64,000 nt of DNA from Parasphingorhabdus litoris DSM 22379 (GCF_020906275.1 NZ_CP086727.1:930001-994000); one strand, 5' to 3'. Positions 43,873-53,390 are shown, numbered from the stretch's first letter. The notes: generated from the letters alone by a model not told the origin. Program-made: numbers and translations.

Positions 43873-44610
43873 GTGACGGAACTGGTAACGCGCGACGATA
43901 AAGACGGACTGGCAATCCTGACATTGAACCGGCCGGACAAGCTCAACAGCCTGACCGTCAGTCTGTTCAAGCAATTGCGTCAGCATATCTCGGATATCCG
44001 CAGGGATGATACAATCGGCTGCGTCATTCTGCGCGGTGCCGGAAAATGCTTTTCAGCGGGTCATGATCTTAATGATATATCGGAAGGCGAGGAGGTGCCG
44101 TCGCGTGGCTGGCATTCGGAAACCTTGCGGATGATGGAAAAACTGCCAAAGCCGGTAATCGCGGCGGTTCACAGTCATTGTTATACAGGCGCGCTGGAAG
44201 TGGCACTGGCTGCTGACTTCATCGTCGCAGCGGACAATACCAAATTTGGTGATACTCATGCAAAATGGGCGCTGACTCCCATCTGGGGCATGAGCCAGCG
44301 TTTGCCGCGCCGGGTTGGAATAGCCACGGCCAAAAAATTGATGTTCACCTGCGAAACAGTGCTGGCTGATGAAGCATTGCGAATTGGGCTGACCGAACAG
44401 GTTTTTCCGGTCGCTGATTTTGAAGCCGAAACCGAGGCATTGGCCCGGCGAATATTGGAGAATTCTGCCTTTTCCCATGCTGCGAACAAACGCTTGCTCG
44501 AGGCAACGGATGCCGACCCGCTGGACGCTGGTTTGCAATGGGAAGTGATGGAGAACGAAGGCACCGGACCTGATATGCAGGACCGGATCAACGCATTTGT
44601 AAAGAAATAG
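43873..44610 (+). CDS. Enoyl-CoA hydratase/isomerase family protein, second catalytic Glu absent
   Basis: 245 aa, GTG start with GGAGG before it. It is a crotonase fold with the oxyanion-hole motif SAGHDL at 61-66 and YTGALEVALAADFIVAAD (E109 at the first catalytic Glu). The second catalytic position, usually in 'FGxPE', reads FGDTHAKWALTP, with H129 in place of Glu. Some EchA-like subfamilies show the same 'DTHA' form. It may therefore be an isomerase, thioesterase or other crotonase rather than a classical hydratase. It stands alone after the phosphoesterase. Confidence 0.85.
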   Translation: MTELVTRDDKDGLAILTLNRPDKLNSLTVSLFKQLRQHISDIRRDDTIGCVILRGAGKCFSAGHDLNDISEGEEVPSRGWHSETLRMMEKLPKPVIAAVHSHCYTGALEVALAADFIVAADNTKFGDTHAKWALTPIWGMSQRLPRRVGIATAKKLMFTCETVLADEALRIGLTEQVFPVADFEAETEALARRILENSAFSHAANKRLLEATDADPLDAGLQWEVMENEGTGPDMQDRINAFVKK

Positions 44611-44794
44611 GGTAAGCCGCCGCAAAGCTGTGTCGTTCATCGATGGCTAAGCGCCGTTTGTCTAAAACATAATTTCAAACGCAACCTTTTTGCCTTTGAT
44701 GCGCGGTTAATGTAACGGGGTATCAAGCGCACAGGAGCGTAGAATTTTGTGTCCTTAACAGGGGCGACATATCCTATCTATTGGAGAGACATAA

Positions 44795-47035
44795 ATGCGA
44801 TTTTCAGTTTCCAGCCGTAAATTTTTCCTTGGCGTGTCTACCGCCGCCTTATTGGGTATTGGTGGCAGTCCGGCAATGGCCGAACAAACCACAGCTGAAC
44901 TCAATCGGATGAGCGCAAACGGAAATAGCGGTATGAAGAAAACATCGGACGATGCGGCTGAAAACACGATCCTGCAGGAATGGACCGGCCCTTATGACGG
45001 CGTACCCCCATGGGATGAAGTGAAAGTCTCAGATTTTCCCGGCGCATTCCAAGCGTTGATGGACGAAGGCAAGAAGGAGGCTGACGCCATCCTGGCAAAA
45101 CCCGAATCAGCGACATTCGACAATTTCATGGTGCCCTGGGAACTGGCCGGTTCAAAGGCCAACGAAGTGTTCGCACTTTGGGGTGTGCATTCCAGTAATC
45201 TCTCCAGTGAAGAGGTCCGCAAAGTTCAAGGCGAGTGGTTGCCGAAAATCTCAGCCTTTTACAATGAGATCCAACTTGATCCGCGCCTCTTCAAGAAGAC
45301 TAAGGAGGTCTATGACAGTCTTGAAACGTCTGGTCTGGACGCACAGCAGAAGCGACTAGTCACACGCCAATATGAATCGCTGGTGCGCAATGGCGCGGAA
45401 CTGGAAGGCGCAGACAAGCAAGAACTGATCCGCCTCAATACCGAATTATCCAAGGCGTTTAACGAGTTTTCGAACAAGGTCCTCGCGGATGAAGAAACCT
45501 ATATTTACCTGACCGACGAGGCCGAGCTGGCCGGGCTGCCAGACAGCTTCATCGCTTCGATCCGGGCCGCGGCACAGGCACAGGAAAAGGAAGGCTGGGC
45601 ACTCAAAAATACCCGTTCCGTGATGCAGCCTTTCCTGCAAAACTCGACCCGCCGTGACCTGCGCGAGAAGGTCTATATGGCCTATATTAATCGCGGTGAT
45701 AATGGCGATGCGAACGATACCAACATGACGATCGCCAAGATCCTCAAGCTGCGCGCCGATCGCGCCAAGCTGCTCGGCTTTGACAGCCATGCGCATTACC
45801 GCATGGCCGACACCATGGCACAGACGCCCGATACCGCGATGGAGTTGATGATGAAGGTTTGGCCTGCCGCTGTTGGCCGGGTGAAGGAAGAAGTCGCCGA
45901 CATGCAGGAAGTTGCCGATGCAGAGGGCGCTGGCATCACCATCGAGCCGTGGGATTATCGTTTCTATGCGGAAAAGGTTCGCAAGGCGAAATATGATCTC
46001 GATGAAGCGGAGATCAAACCCTATTTCAAGCTCGACAATATGGTCGATGCAATGTTCGACATGGCCAACAAGCTCTATGGCATGACCTTCACCGAAAATA
46101 CCGGCACGGTGCCAGTGTTCGAGCCGCAGGTTCGCACGTTCGAAGTGAAGCGCGGCGACAAGTTGATCGGCGTTTTCTATCTCGACAATTTCGCGCGTGA
46201 GGGTAAACGGTCCGGCGCATGGATGACGACTTATCGAAGCCAATATAGTCTCGGTGGTAAAAACCGCTATATCTTCGCCTCGAACAACAATAATTTCGTG
46301 CCGGGTGGCGACGGGAAGCCGACGCTGATCAGCCTGGATGATGCGACCACGCTGTTCCATGAATTCGGCCATGCATTGCATTATTTCAACTATGACATCA
46401 CCTATCCAGGCTTTGGCGGCACGCCGCGGGATTTCGTGGAATATCCTAGCCAGGTGCACGAAAATTGGCTGCTGACGCGCCATATTCTGGACAATTATGC
46501 CAAGCATGTCGAAACCGGCGAGCCAATGCCGCAGGAATTGGTCGACAAGATCGAAAAGTCCAAAACCTTCAACGAAGGCTTTTCAACGGTGGAATATCTA
46601 TCCAGCGCGATTGTCGACATGAAGCTGCACAACCGGGCAGAACCGATTACCGATCCGGATGCGTTTGAGCGCGAGACGCTGACAGAAATCGGCATGCCAC
46701 GAGAGATCGTCATGCGTCACCGCCTGCCGCAGTTCAATCACCTCTTCTCATCCGACGCCTATTCGGCCGGCTATTACAGCTATCTCTGGTCAGAGACGAT
46801 GGATGCGGACACCTGGGCGGCGTTCGAGGAAGCCGGTAATGTCTGGGATCCGGAAGTGGCCGAGCGTTATCGCTCGATCATCCTCGCGACCGGTAATGAA
46901 ACCGACCGCAAGGAAGCTTACCGCAAATTCCGTGGCCGTGATCCAGAGGTGAAATATATCCTCAAAAAACGTGGCTTCCCGGTTCCGGACGAAACGGCTA
47001 GCGTCACTGGCGGAGAGACCGCTGGTAACGATTAA
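44795..47035 (+). CDS. dcp: Periplasmic peptidyl-dipeptidase, M3 family
   Basis: 746 aa with a signal peptide (MRFSVSSRKFFLGVSTAALL...GSPAMAE). The zinc motif HEFGHALH is near residue 521, with the third ligand Glu in the following helix. Family landmarks include FNEFSNKVLADEETY, RADRAKLLGFDSHAHYRMADTMA and VFYLDNFAREGKRSGAWM. It removes C-terminal dipeptides from peptides. The signal peptide suggests periplasmic location, whereas E. coli Dcp is considered largely periplasmic or cytosolic. A bidirectional terminator follows. Confidence 0.93.
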   Translation: MRFSVSSRKFFLGVSTAALLGIGGSPAMAEQTTAELNRMSANGNSGMKKTSDDAAENTILQEWTGPYDGVPPWDEVKVSDFPGAFQALMDEGKKEADAILAKPESATFDNFMVPWELAGSKANEVFALWGVHSSNLSSEEVRKVQGEWLPKISAFYNEIQLDPRLFKKTKEVYDSLETSGLDAQQKRLVTRQYESLVRNGAELEGADKQELIRLNTELSKAFNEFSNKVLADEETYIYLTDEAELAGLPDSFIASIRAAAQAQEKEGWALKNTRSVMQPFLQNSTRRDLREKVYMAYINRGDNGDANDTNMTIAKILKLRADRAKLLGFDSHAHYRMADTMAQTPDTAMELMMKVWPAAVGRVKEEVADMQEVADAEGAGITIEPWDYRFYAEKVRKAKYDLDEAEIKPYFKLDNMVDAMFDMANKLYGMTFTENTGTVPVFEPQVRTFEVKRGDKLIGVFYLDNFAREGKRSGAWMTTYRSQYSLGGKNRYIFASNNNNFVPGGDGKPTLISLDDATTLFHEFGHALHYFNYDITYPGFGGTPRDFVEYPSQVHENWLLTRHILDNYAKHVETGEPMPQELVDKIEKSKTFNEGFSTVEYLSSAIVDMKLHNRAEPITDPDAFERETLTEIGMPREIVMRHRLPQFNHLFSSDAYSAGYYSYLWSETMDADTWAAFEEAGNVWDPEVAERYRSIILATGNETDRKEAYRKFRGRDPEVKYILKKRGFPVPDETASVTGGETAGND

Positions 47036-47052
47036 GCCTGGGCCAGAAACAA

Positions 47053-47088
47053 AAAAGGCGCGCTAACCAATGGGCTAGCGCGCCTTTT
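47053..47088. terminator. Bidirectional terminator between dcp and the barrel gene
   Basis: AAAAGGCGCGCTA (47053-47065) and TAGCGCGCCTTTT (47076-47088) form a perfect 13-bp stem. Each strand has a T-run after it (four on plus, six on minus). It serves two convergent genes. Confidence 0.88.
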
Positions 47089-47107
47089 CTTTGATCGTCG
47101 CTATTAA

Positions 47108-47800
47108 CTAGAAACGAATACCGACGCCGGCCAGAACCTGATGTCGGTCCAGATCGATACCGATCTCACTGTTGTCATTGAACAGTTCGTCATCGAATTT
47201 CAGGCCGCTATAATTGGAATAACGATATTCCAGTTTCACATAGCCCGGGCCGACTAGCTGTTCGATGCCGGCACCCACACGAAAACCATCGATCGACTGG
47301 GTATCATCAAATACGAAATCGAAACCATCGTCTTCAATCCGATCCTGGAACCGGGATTCCACGCTCGTATTGGTGTAGCCACCTTTGGCGTAGAGCAAGG
47401 TGCGCGGGGCCACCTGGGCACCAATACGGGCGCCGAGATAAATGTCCCGCTTCACATTGATCCGGTAGCCAAATGGTGCGGCAATATCTTCGTCTGTTTC
47501 CTGCTTTCCGGTCGAGTCCATTAACTCACCTTCAATGCCGAAAATGACTGACCCTAGATCGAAATCATAACCAATGGCGCCGCCATAGGCGAAGCCATCG
47601 ACGGATTGATCCAAGTCATTATCTTCGAAAATACCGTCATTATCGGTGTCGATATCGACATCGCTGCCGGAGCGCAGTTGGTCATAACCACCGATTATTT
47701 CGATGCGGGGACCGGAAAAGGGGGATTTTTCCTGAGCCTGAGCGGCCGCAGGAAGTATGATGCTGCCTGCGAGGAGGGAGACTATTAAGGGGGATTTCAT
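47108..47800 (-). CDS. Outer membrane beta-barrel protein with acidic Ca2+-loop-like segment
   Basis: 230 aa. Signal peptide ending AAAQAQ near residue 23. Eight-strand barrel pattern (RIEIIGGYDQLRSG ... GGAIGYDFDLGS ... GARIGAQVAPRTLLYAKGGYTN ... VKLEYRYSNYSG) and a terminal LAGVGIRF ending in Phe. This is the OmpA-like/Omp25 group of porin-family barrels. The first extracellular loop reads DVDIDTDNDGIFEDND, an acidic repeat like the calcium loops of type-3 thrombospondin or EF-hand segments. Function unknown. Confidence 0.85.
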   Translation of the reverse strand: MKSPLIVSLLAGSIILPAAAQAQEKSPFSGPRIEIIGGYDQLRSGSDVDIDTDNDGIFEDNDLDQSVDGFAYGGAIGYDFDLGSVIFGIEGELMDSTGKQETDEDIAAPFGYRINVKRDIYLGARIGAQVAPRTLLYAKGGYTNTSVESRFQDRIEDDGFDFVFDDTQSIDGFRVGAGIEQLVGPGYVKLEYRYSNYSGLKFDDELFNDNSEIGIDLDRHQVLAGVGIRF

Positions 47801-48146
47801 TTTTTACTCCAATTACTATTCAAACAAATCCGCAGAAACATGCTGCGGACAACACTATGTTCAACTTTTGAACAAGCGCTGGATGCTCAAATTGGGCTGA
47901 ACGGCAGATGACAGCTGTCCGCCGTTCGTCGCAAATCTAAATAAATGTAAAGTCGAGGCAAATCTGTTGCATTTCGGCCATAGGATGGTGGTCTGTCGCT
48001 AGAAACGCGCGGGTCACCCGCCTCCAAACGTTCTGCGTTTCATCTGTCGCAAATCTGCGAAATCACGCTGCAATAATGCGTCCTTGACCGAACGGCTATG
48101 TGCTGACAGGTTTCGAATCAAAACCCGAAGAGAGGATATCCCAACT
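47801..48146. other. Intergenic region before the haloalkane dehalogenase gene
   Basis: About 345 bp between divergent genes, no convincing ORF. It contains nested inverted pairs at 48002-48041 (GAAACGC / GCGTTTC outside, GCGGG-TCA-CCCGC inside) and repeats of GTCGCAAATCTG-like words (47928-47938, 48047-48058). Regulation by either gene is possible but not shown. Confidence 0.4.
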
Positions 48147-49055
48147 ATGACCGTCAACGCTGTCCGCACGCCCGATGAACGTTTCGCCGATATTCCTGAC
48201 TTTGATTATCCGGTTCATTATGCAGAGGATTTACCAGGCTACGGAGGGCTACGCGCGGCATGGATTGATGAAGGATCCAAAGATGCCGATCGCACCTTTC
48301 TATGCCTGCATGGCGAGCCAAGCTGGTCGTTTCTCTATCGCCGGATGATCCCGGTTTTTCTGGAAAGCGGCGCGCGGGTTGTTGCACCGGACTTTTTCGG
48401 TTTTGGCCGGTCCGACAAGCCGACGGAATTAGATGATTACACATTCGATTTTCACCGCAATTATATTCTAGCGCTGGTCGAACGGTTGGATCTGCAGAAT
48501 ATCACCTTGGTGGTGCAGGATTGGGGTGGGCTTATTGGTCTGACCCTGCCGGTCGATGAGAAATTTAAAGGGCGATTGTCGCGTCTGATTGTTATGAACA
48601 CTGGGCTTGGCCTTGGCCGTACGCCCGGTGATGGTTTTAACGCGTGGAAGGAGTTTGCGCTAAATACGCCGGAGTTCAAGACGGGACAGATAATTGCCAG
48701 CGGCACGCCGCATCTGACCGAACAGGAGATCGCTGCCTATGATGCACCATTCCCGGATCCCACATATCAGGCCGGCGCACGCAAATTTCCAGCGCTGGTT
48801 CCGGTGTCGCCAGAAATGGACGGCGTTGAAGTCAGCACCCAGGCCGCTGTCTTTTGGAAAGACGAGTGGCAAGGAAAAAGTTTCATGGCCATTGGCGATT
48901 CCGACCCTGTTCTTGGTCCGCCCGCGATGCTCAAATTGCAAAAGCTGATCAACGGCTGCCCCGATCCGATGATGATCGAAGGCGGAGGCCATTTTGTGCA
49001 GGAATGGGGAGAGCCCATTGCCCGCGCCGCACTGGAGGCTTTTGACGATATCTAG
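48147..49055 (+). CDS. Haloalkane dehalogenase, DhlA-like (HLD-I type)
   Basis: 302 aa from ATG 48147, with AGAGGA before it; the longer frame from 48084 has no signal or domain character. The nucleophile is D125 in VVQDWGGLIGLTLP, almost as in Xanthobacter DhlA (D124 in VVQDWGGFLGL). The halide-binding HGEPSW motif is at 55-60, the acid is in GDSDPVLGP, and the histidine in GGGHFVQEWGE. It hydrolyses haloalkanes to alcohols and halide in the cytoplasm. Its native substrate is unknown; marine haloalkanes are possible. Confidence 0.9.
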   Translation: MTVNAVRTPDERFADIPDFDYPVHYAEDLPGYGGLRAAWIDEGSKDADRTFLCLHGEPSWSFLYRRMIPVFLESGARVVAPDFFGFGRSDKPTELDDYTFDFHRNYILALVERLDLQNITLVVQDWGGLIGLTLPVDEKFKGRLSRLIVMNTGLGLGRTPGDGFNAWKEFALNTPEFKTGQIIASGTPHLTEQEIAAYDAPFPDPTYQAGARKFPALVPVSPEMDGVEVSTQAAVFWKDEWQGKSFMAIGDSDPVLGPPAMLKLQKLINGCPDPMMIEGGGHFVQEWGEPIARAALEAFDDI

Positions 49056-49111
49056 TCAATTACCGGTGATCCTGATACAAATGACGCGGTAACAGGCAAA
49101 GGAACGAAGCT

Positions 49112-49798
49112 TTGTTGAGCGATAGTTTGGACAGGATCTTCATTCGCCCCCTGACGGCCTCGCAGGTGCTGCTGATAGCGGTCGCTCTCACCCTAGCTTC
49201 GTCTGTTTATTGCGTGATCTATACAACGCTGGCTGGCCGGGGAGAACCCTTGATCGAGGGGATTATCTGGGCAGGACTGAACATTGTCCCGTGGCTGATA
49301 TGCTTTGAAGTAGCAAAACGATTGAGCTCTTGGCCCGTTCAGTTGGGTATCATTGTTATCGTCGCCGTGGGCATGTCTTCTCTGGATACGCTGATATATG
49401 ACAGCACCATCATGTTTGAGCTCACCAGACGGCTACCTGGTGCGGCAATTATCGGCGGCATGCTGATACTGTCCTGGATATTAAAGCGCCTTGCCTCTGA
49501 TCATGCGGTAGCCAAGAAACTGGTTTCTACAAACGAACTTCCCCTGCTTGTCGATCAGATCGGGTGGGTAGTAGCGGCCGGCAATTATGTTGAATTGCAT
49601 GGATCGGGTCCACCGATACTGCACCGGATGTCCATATCCGCGATGGAGGAGCTTTTAGCTGCCCATGATTTTGTTCGTATCCACCGATCCGTTCTGGTGC
49701 GGCGTCAGAATATCCAAGGATTAACGGGCAATATTCTCACCCTTGATAATGGCCAGACTTTCAAAATCGGCAACCGTTACCGTTGGGCCTTGCAGTAG
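49112..49798 (+). CDS. Membrane-bound LytTR-type transcription regulator
   Basis: 228 aa with a TTG start at 49112 (a second TTG follows at 49115), and AAAGGAA about 10 bases before. Four transmembrane helices fill residues about 17-125 (VLLIAVALTLASSVYCVIY, GIIWAGLNIVPWLICFEVA, LGIIVIVAVGMSSL, AAIIGGMLILSWIL). The C-terminal domain is a LytTR DNA-binding domain (VAAGNYVELHG, FVRIHRSVLVRRQNI, LTLDNGQTFKIG). In such proteins the membrane part senses a signal. It lies just before an exported hydrolase, its probable target. Confidence 0.9.
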   Translation: MLSDSLDRIFIRPLTASQVLLIAVALTLASSVYCVIYTTLAGRGEPLIEGIIWAGLNIVPWLICFEVAKRLSSWPVQLGIIVIVAVGMSSLDTLIYDSTIMFELTRRLPGAAIIGGMLILSWILKRLASDHAVAKKLVSTNELPLLVDQIGWVVAAGNYVELHGSGPPILHRMSISAMEELLAAHDFVRIHRSVLVRRQNIQGLTGNILTLDNGQTFKIGNRYRWALQ

Positions 49799-49891
49799 GA
49801 GCCTTGCGCGCAAAAATTTCGTCCCTTCGTCACATCACCCTTTCTGGGCCGCGTTGGGCGTCCTTATTATTTGCTCTCCTCACGAAAGAGC

Positions 49892-51010
49892 ATGAAAGGG
49901 ATGATGATGCGTCGAATGTTGACAGGGTTGATCCTCGCGGTGGCCATGGCCGGAGCCAATCCAGATAGTCTGAAAGCCGAAACGCGCGTGACCGGTGACT
50001 TGCCGGTGACATCAGATGTCGCGTTGGAACAGACGGACGGGCTGGAAACCGAATATGGTGTGATCACAACAAGCGAGGGGCTGCGCCTACGCAGCGTTGT
50101 CACGCGCCCAGAAGGGACCGCTGAACGGCTCCCGGCCATATTTGTGACCCAATGGGTTTCCTGCGACAGCATAGTCTTTCCTGAAGGACGCGATACGCAA
50201 TTGCGATTGCTGGCGCAGCGATCCGGTATGGTTATGATCCGCGTCGAGCGTTCGGGTACCGGTGACAGCGAAGGCCCCGGATGTGACAAGCTCGACTATG
50301 ACACCGAAGTCCGTCACTATCGCGAGGCTTTGGTTCAGGCCAAGCAGCATTCCTGGGTTGATCCGCAGCGGGTGGTCATTCTGGGCAGCAGTCTGGGATC
50401 AACCACAGCGCCTCTGGTTGCTCAGAATAACGATGTCGCTGGCGTGATCGTGCAGGGCGGTGGCGCGGTGACGTATCTGGAGCGGATGATCCATTTCGAA
50501 CGTCTCTATGTCGAGCGTTCCGGCGTTGTAAAACCAGAAGATATTCATCCTGAAATGGTCCAGCGGATTGCGTTTCTGCAGCATTATCTAATCGGTCAGA
50601 AAACACCGGAAGAGGTTGCATCAGCCAATCCCGATTTGGCGGACGTCTGGCAGAAAATCCGCGGGACTGATCCCGAAAACCACTACGGCCGCCCTTTTGC
50701 TTGGCATTGGCAAGCGGCTGAAAAAAACTTTCTCGCAGCCTGGCTATCGCTGGACGTACCGGTGATGGTTGCTTTTGGCGAATATGAGCAATTTGAAAGC
50801 CGCCACGGCCACCGGATGATTGTCGATATGATAAATCGAAAATCTCCCGGCACAGCACTATGGCTGGAAATCAAACAGGCCGACCATGGACTGGCGCTAT
50901 ATCCCGATGCTTATTCCGCTTATGCTTATGAAAACGGTGCCACCGCCCATCAACTCTATGTTGCCCCCGTCAGCCAATGGCTGCAGCACGTCGTAGGTTT
51001 AGCGAAATAG
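49892..51010 (+). CDS. Exported alpha/beta hydrolase
   Basis: About 372 aa. The start is one of several ATGs (49892, 49901, 49904 and 49907) behind AAAGAG; all give a signal peptide (MLTGLILAVAMAGANPDSLKAE). The hydrolase core has the nucleophile elbow GSSLGS (VVILGSSLGSTTAP) and the histidine in QADHGLALYP; CDSIVFPEGRDTQ and RVERSGTGDSEGPGCDK are conserved in the group of secreted peptidase/esterase-like hydrolases. Downstream of the LytTR membrane regulator on the same strand, which suggests co-regulation. Substrate unknown. Confidence 0.85.
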   Translation: MKGMMMRRMLTGLILAVAMAGANPDSLKAETRVTGDLPVTSDVALEQTDGLETEYGVITTSEGLRLRSVVTRPEGTAERLPAIFVTQWVSCDSIVFPEGRDTQLRLLAQRSGMVMIRVERSGTGDSEGPGCDKLDYDTEVRHYREALVQAKQHSWVDPQRVVILGSSLGSTTAPLVAQNNDVAGVIVQGGGAVTYLERMIHFERLYVERSGVVKPEDIHPEMVQRIAFLQHYLIGQKTPEEVASANPDLADVWQKIRGTDPENHYGRPFAWHWQAAEKNFLAAWLSLDVPVMVAFGEYEQFESRHGHRMIVDMINRKSPGTALWLEIKQADHGLALYPDAYSAYAYENGATAHQLYVAPVSQWLQHVVGLAK

Positions 51011-51024
51011 AAGGCGAGAGCCGG

Positions 51025-51306
51025 TTAGGCGGCCATTGCGGTCTTGCTGAAGCTTTCGGTAAAGCGTGGTTCCATAGGTTGGCTTGAGACAATCGCCAGT
51101 GGCAATGCCGTTTCACAATGGGCGCATTCGGCGCTAAACCGGCCAACATGCCAGTGCGATTTACCGCAGCCAGGGCAGCGATTGACGATGTCGAGGTGAT
51201 ACATGGGTTGGTATCCACGCTGGACGACTTCAGCTTCGGCTGGGGTTATCGATTCAGCCGCTTTTTTGCGAGGCTGGTTAACGAATGACTTAGGGGACAA
51301 ATACAT
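51025..51306 (-). CDS. Small zinc-ribbon protein
   Basis: 93 aa. Two CxxC pairs, CPGCGKSHWHVGRFSAECAHC in the middle (about residues 44-64), form a zinc ribbon. No other domain is visible. The ends are basic and unstructured. Similar short proteins with an SHWHVGR-like motif occur in sphingomonads, to my recollection, with no known function. Confidence 0.7.
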   Translation of the reverse strand: MYLSPKSFVNQPRKKAAESITPAEAEVVQRGYQPMYHLDIVNRCPGCGKSHWHVGRFSAECAHCETALPLAIVSSQPMEPRFTESFSKTAMAA

Positions 51307-51565
51307 CGTTCTTCCTTCTCTTTATTGCCAAAATTATTACGCATGAAACTACGATTGGTTACTGAATTGACGGTGAACCGTTTTTTTCCGTCGATGAAAA
51401 GATAGAGGTTCACATGGATGTAGATAGGATTTTTCCGCCATTTCGCCGTGACATTGCGCACAGGGGGTGGCAAGTCGTTGAAACAAAGCGGAAAAAACTG
51501 TTAAAAAAAAGTTACGAAAAACTGCCAAATATTGACAGACATCCTTAAAAAATCGTTAAAATTGA
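51307..51565. other. AT-rich intergenic region
   Basis: About 260 bp between the zinc-ribbon start and the nuclease stop, AT-rich with A-tracts (for example TTAAAAAAAAGTTACGAAAAACTG). No gene is supported; it should hold the zinc-ribbon promoter. Confidence 0.35.
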
Positions 51566-52402
51566 CTAGTTTAGCGACTCTTCGAGCAAGCGAGCGAGTC
51601 GCAGACCGGCCCGCTCGATCTGGAGTCGCGTGACCGGGATGAGCGCTTTTATCTCATCATTGTCTACCTTGCCCCGGCGTGTAAGCTTCGGCCCGCAAGC
51701 GGATTGGTCTTCGGCCGCGGGATAGCTATAATCGCGAGCGATCTGCCAGGCTTGCAATGCCCAAAAGTCTGTAGTTCCAAAGGACTTATCGGATTTTTCT
51801 TCCGCGCTATACTGGCGCACCATTTCTGGCCCATCGGTAATAGCGCGTTCCGCCAGCGGTCCGTCCCACAGCCAATGAAGGTTCATCCGGCCCCGTATGA
51901 TTCCATAAGCCGCACGAACATCATTACCGCCGCGATCACTACGATCTCCACTGTGCAGGGGCATGTGCATATCCCCGACGAAATGGACCAAAAAGGTTAA
52001 CGCTTCGAGCCGGATATGGGCTGGCAGTGATTTGTCCTTTAACAAAGCTGCATTGCGATCAATCTGTGCCGATACGCAATTGCCATTGCGGCAGGCGCTT
52101 TTCAGATCAAACGGCTTGCAGATATCGACATTCTGATAGTGCCATGGGCTTGTATAACCCCAGCGCAAACGGTCGCGCCGTATGCAATCCGGCCAGACGC
52201 TGGCGTCTCCGATATTCTTGAGATCACATTGTGGGGTACCGAGTAAGTCAGCGGATTGAAACAGCTGGTTCATTCGAGACTTGGTCGTGGGATCGACATT
52301 GGCCTCTGCAATGCCAGCGATCGTCCGATGGGCATAGCTGGCCCAAGCCATAGCTGGACTTGGAGCAAGGAGAAGAGCGAGCAGGAAAAGTCTTTTGAGC
52401 AT
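51566..52402 (-). CDS. S1/P1-type secreted nuclease
   Basis: 278 aa. The signal peptide ends AMA just before W20; in S1/P1 nucleases the mature N-terminal Trp is a zinc ligand. Other ligand motifs are YAHRTIAGIA, HFVGDMHMPLHSGDRSDRGGNDV (His, Asp) and LHWLWDG. Cysteines likely form two disulfides. It is a periplasmic or secreted zinc nuclease for single-stranded nucleic acids and a 3'-nucleotidase. It stands alone. Confidence 0.93.
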   Translation of the reverse strand: MLKRLFLLALLLAPSPAMAWASYAHRTIAGIAEANVDPTTKSRMNQLFQSADLLGTPQCDLKNIGDASVWPDCIRRDRLRWGYTSPWHYQNVDICKPFDLKSACRNGNCVSAQIDRNAALLKDKSLPAHIRLEALTFLVHFVGDMHMPLHSGDRSDRGGNDVRAAYGIIRGRMNLHWLWDGPLAERAITDGPEMVRQYSAEEKSDKSFGTTDFWALQAWQIARDYSYPAAEDQSACGPKLTRRGKVDNDEIKALIPVTRLQIERAGLRLARLLEESLN

Positions 52403-52474
52403 GAAAAGGGAGTGCTCCGTTTAGATTACAGTATCGTGTAAGACAGGCCGGCTAAATTGCCAGATCAGCGATCT

Positions 52475-53197
52475 TCATTCTACATTTGCGACATTATATT
52501 TGATGGCTTCCTCTTTGGTGAGGCAGCGGCGGGTGGATTGATCAGAACCCTCAGTTTTTATGGCCTTTTGTTTATACATAATATCGGTAAGCAATTTGCG
52601 TGATACGCCCATTCGGATCAGGAAATCATTATCCTCGGTCGCCAGCAGAGCGCTTTCCTGTTCGACTTCGCCAATAAGTTCCACCGTGGAATCCGTACCC
52701 ATTTCTATGCTGTAATTAATCGCGTTGCGATCACCGGTCATAGTGAACATGTGCACCATGAACCCCCCGTCGGCCTCAATAATTCGCGCACGGCCACCCA
52801 TGAAGACAAAGTTGCAGGCGCTGAAACAGGTCCAGCCAGCAGGTATGCGAGTGATCATCAATCCGCCCACTTCACGGATGATGCGCCCCGCTTCATTACC
52901 AGCACGAGCATGACCACCTGGGGAACGTAACCAGATTTCAGAAATGTCCGGGTTGTCAGAAAGAACCTTTTTCAGCCTGTCTGGCAGATCAACATCTACT
53001 ACCCCTTCGGCGAGCAGAACTTTTGTACCACTCTTTTCCACGGGTGTGAGAACCATCTCCTTATTGCTCGTCCAATTGGGTTTGGCAGGACAAGTAGGAT
53101 TATCCGGATCCATTGCCAAAGCAGTTTCCGGTGCTGCATTTCCTGGGACAGCCAGCGTTGCTGTCAGCAATATCAATGATTTGGATAACTTGTTCAT
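52475..53197 (-). CDS. Periplasmic ClpP/crotonase-fold protein (COG3904-like)
   Basis: 240 aa from ATG 53197, preceded by GAGAGAA; the frame is open to 53230 but that part is polar. The signal peptide ends near GNAAPE. The core has SPGGHARAGNEAGRIIREVGG and GWTCFSACNFVFMGG, the arrangement of ClpP-fold serine proteins, where Ser of 'SAC' is the nucleophile position and GG forms the oxyanion turn. HMFTMTGDRNAINY may carry the His. Role unknown; similar proteins are annotated as periplasmic proteins of unknown function. Confidence 0.8.
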   Translation of the reverse strand: MNKLSKSLILLTATLAVPGNAAPETALAMDPDNPTCPAKPNWTSNKEMVLTPVEKSGTKVLLAEGVVDVDLPDRLKKVLSDNPDISEIWLRSPGGHARAGNEAGRIIREVGGLMITRIPAGWTCFSACNFVFMGGRARIIEADGGFMVHMFTMTGDRNAINYSIEMGTDSTVELIGEVEQESALLATEDNDFLIRMGVSRKLLTDIMYKQKAIKTEGSDQSTRRCLTKEEAIKYNVANVE

Positions 53198-53390
53198 GAT
53201 TATTCTCTCTGCCGACTGCTCTTCTTTCATAGGCTAATATGAAATTTCTCTCAAGAAGTGCGATATTTCACAGACAGGATGAAAAAGCAGCGTAGATTGC
53301 CTGTTATCCGTCAATGCAAAGGCTGCCAGTTAGGCCAAACTTGCGATTGGGGCGGTTTAGAGCTAGCAATTTTGGAAGGGAGGCAATCAG

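Noticed and set aside
45446..46507. 353-aa minus-strand frame
   Set aside because: Antisense to the M3 peptidase gene with its HEFGH motif. It has no domain and no ribosome site.
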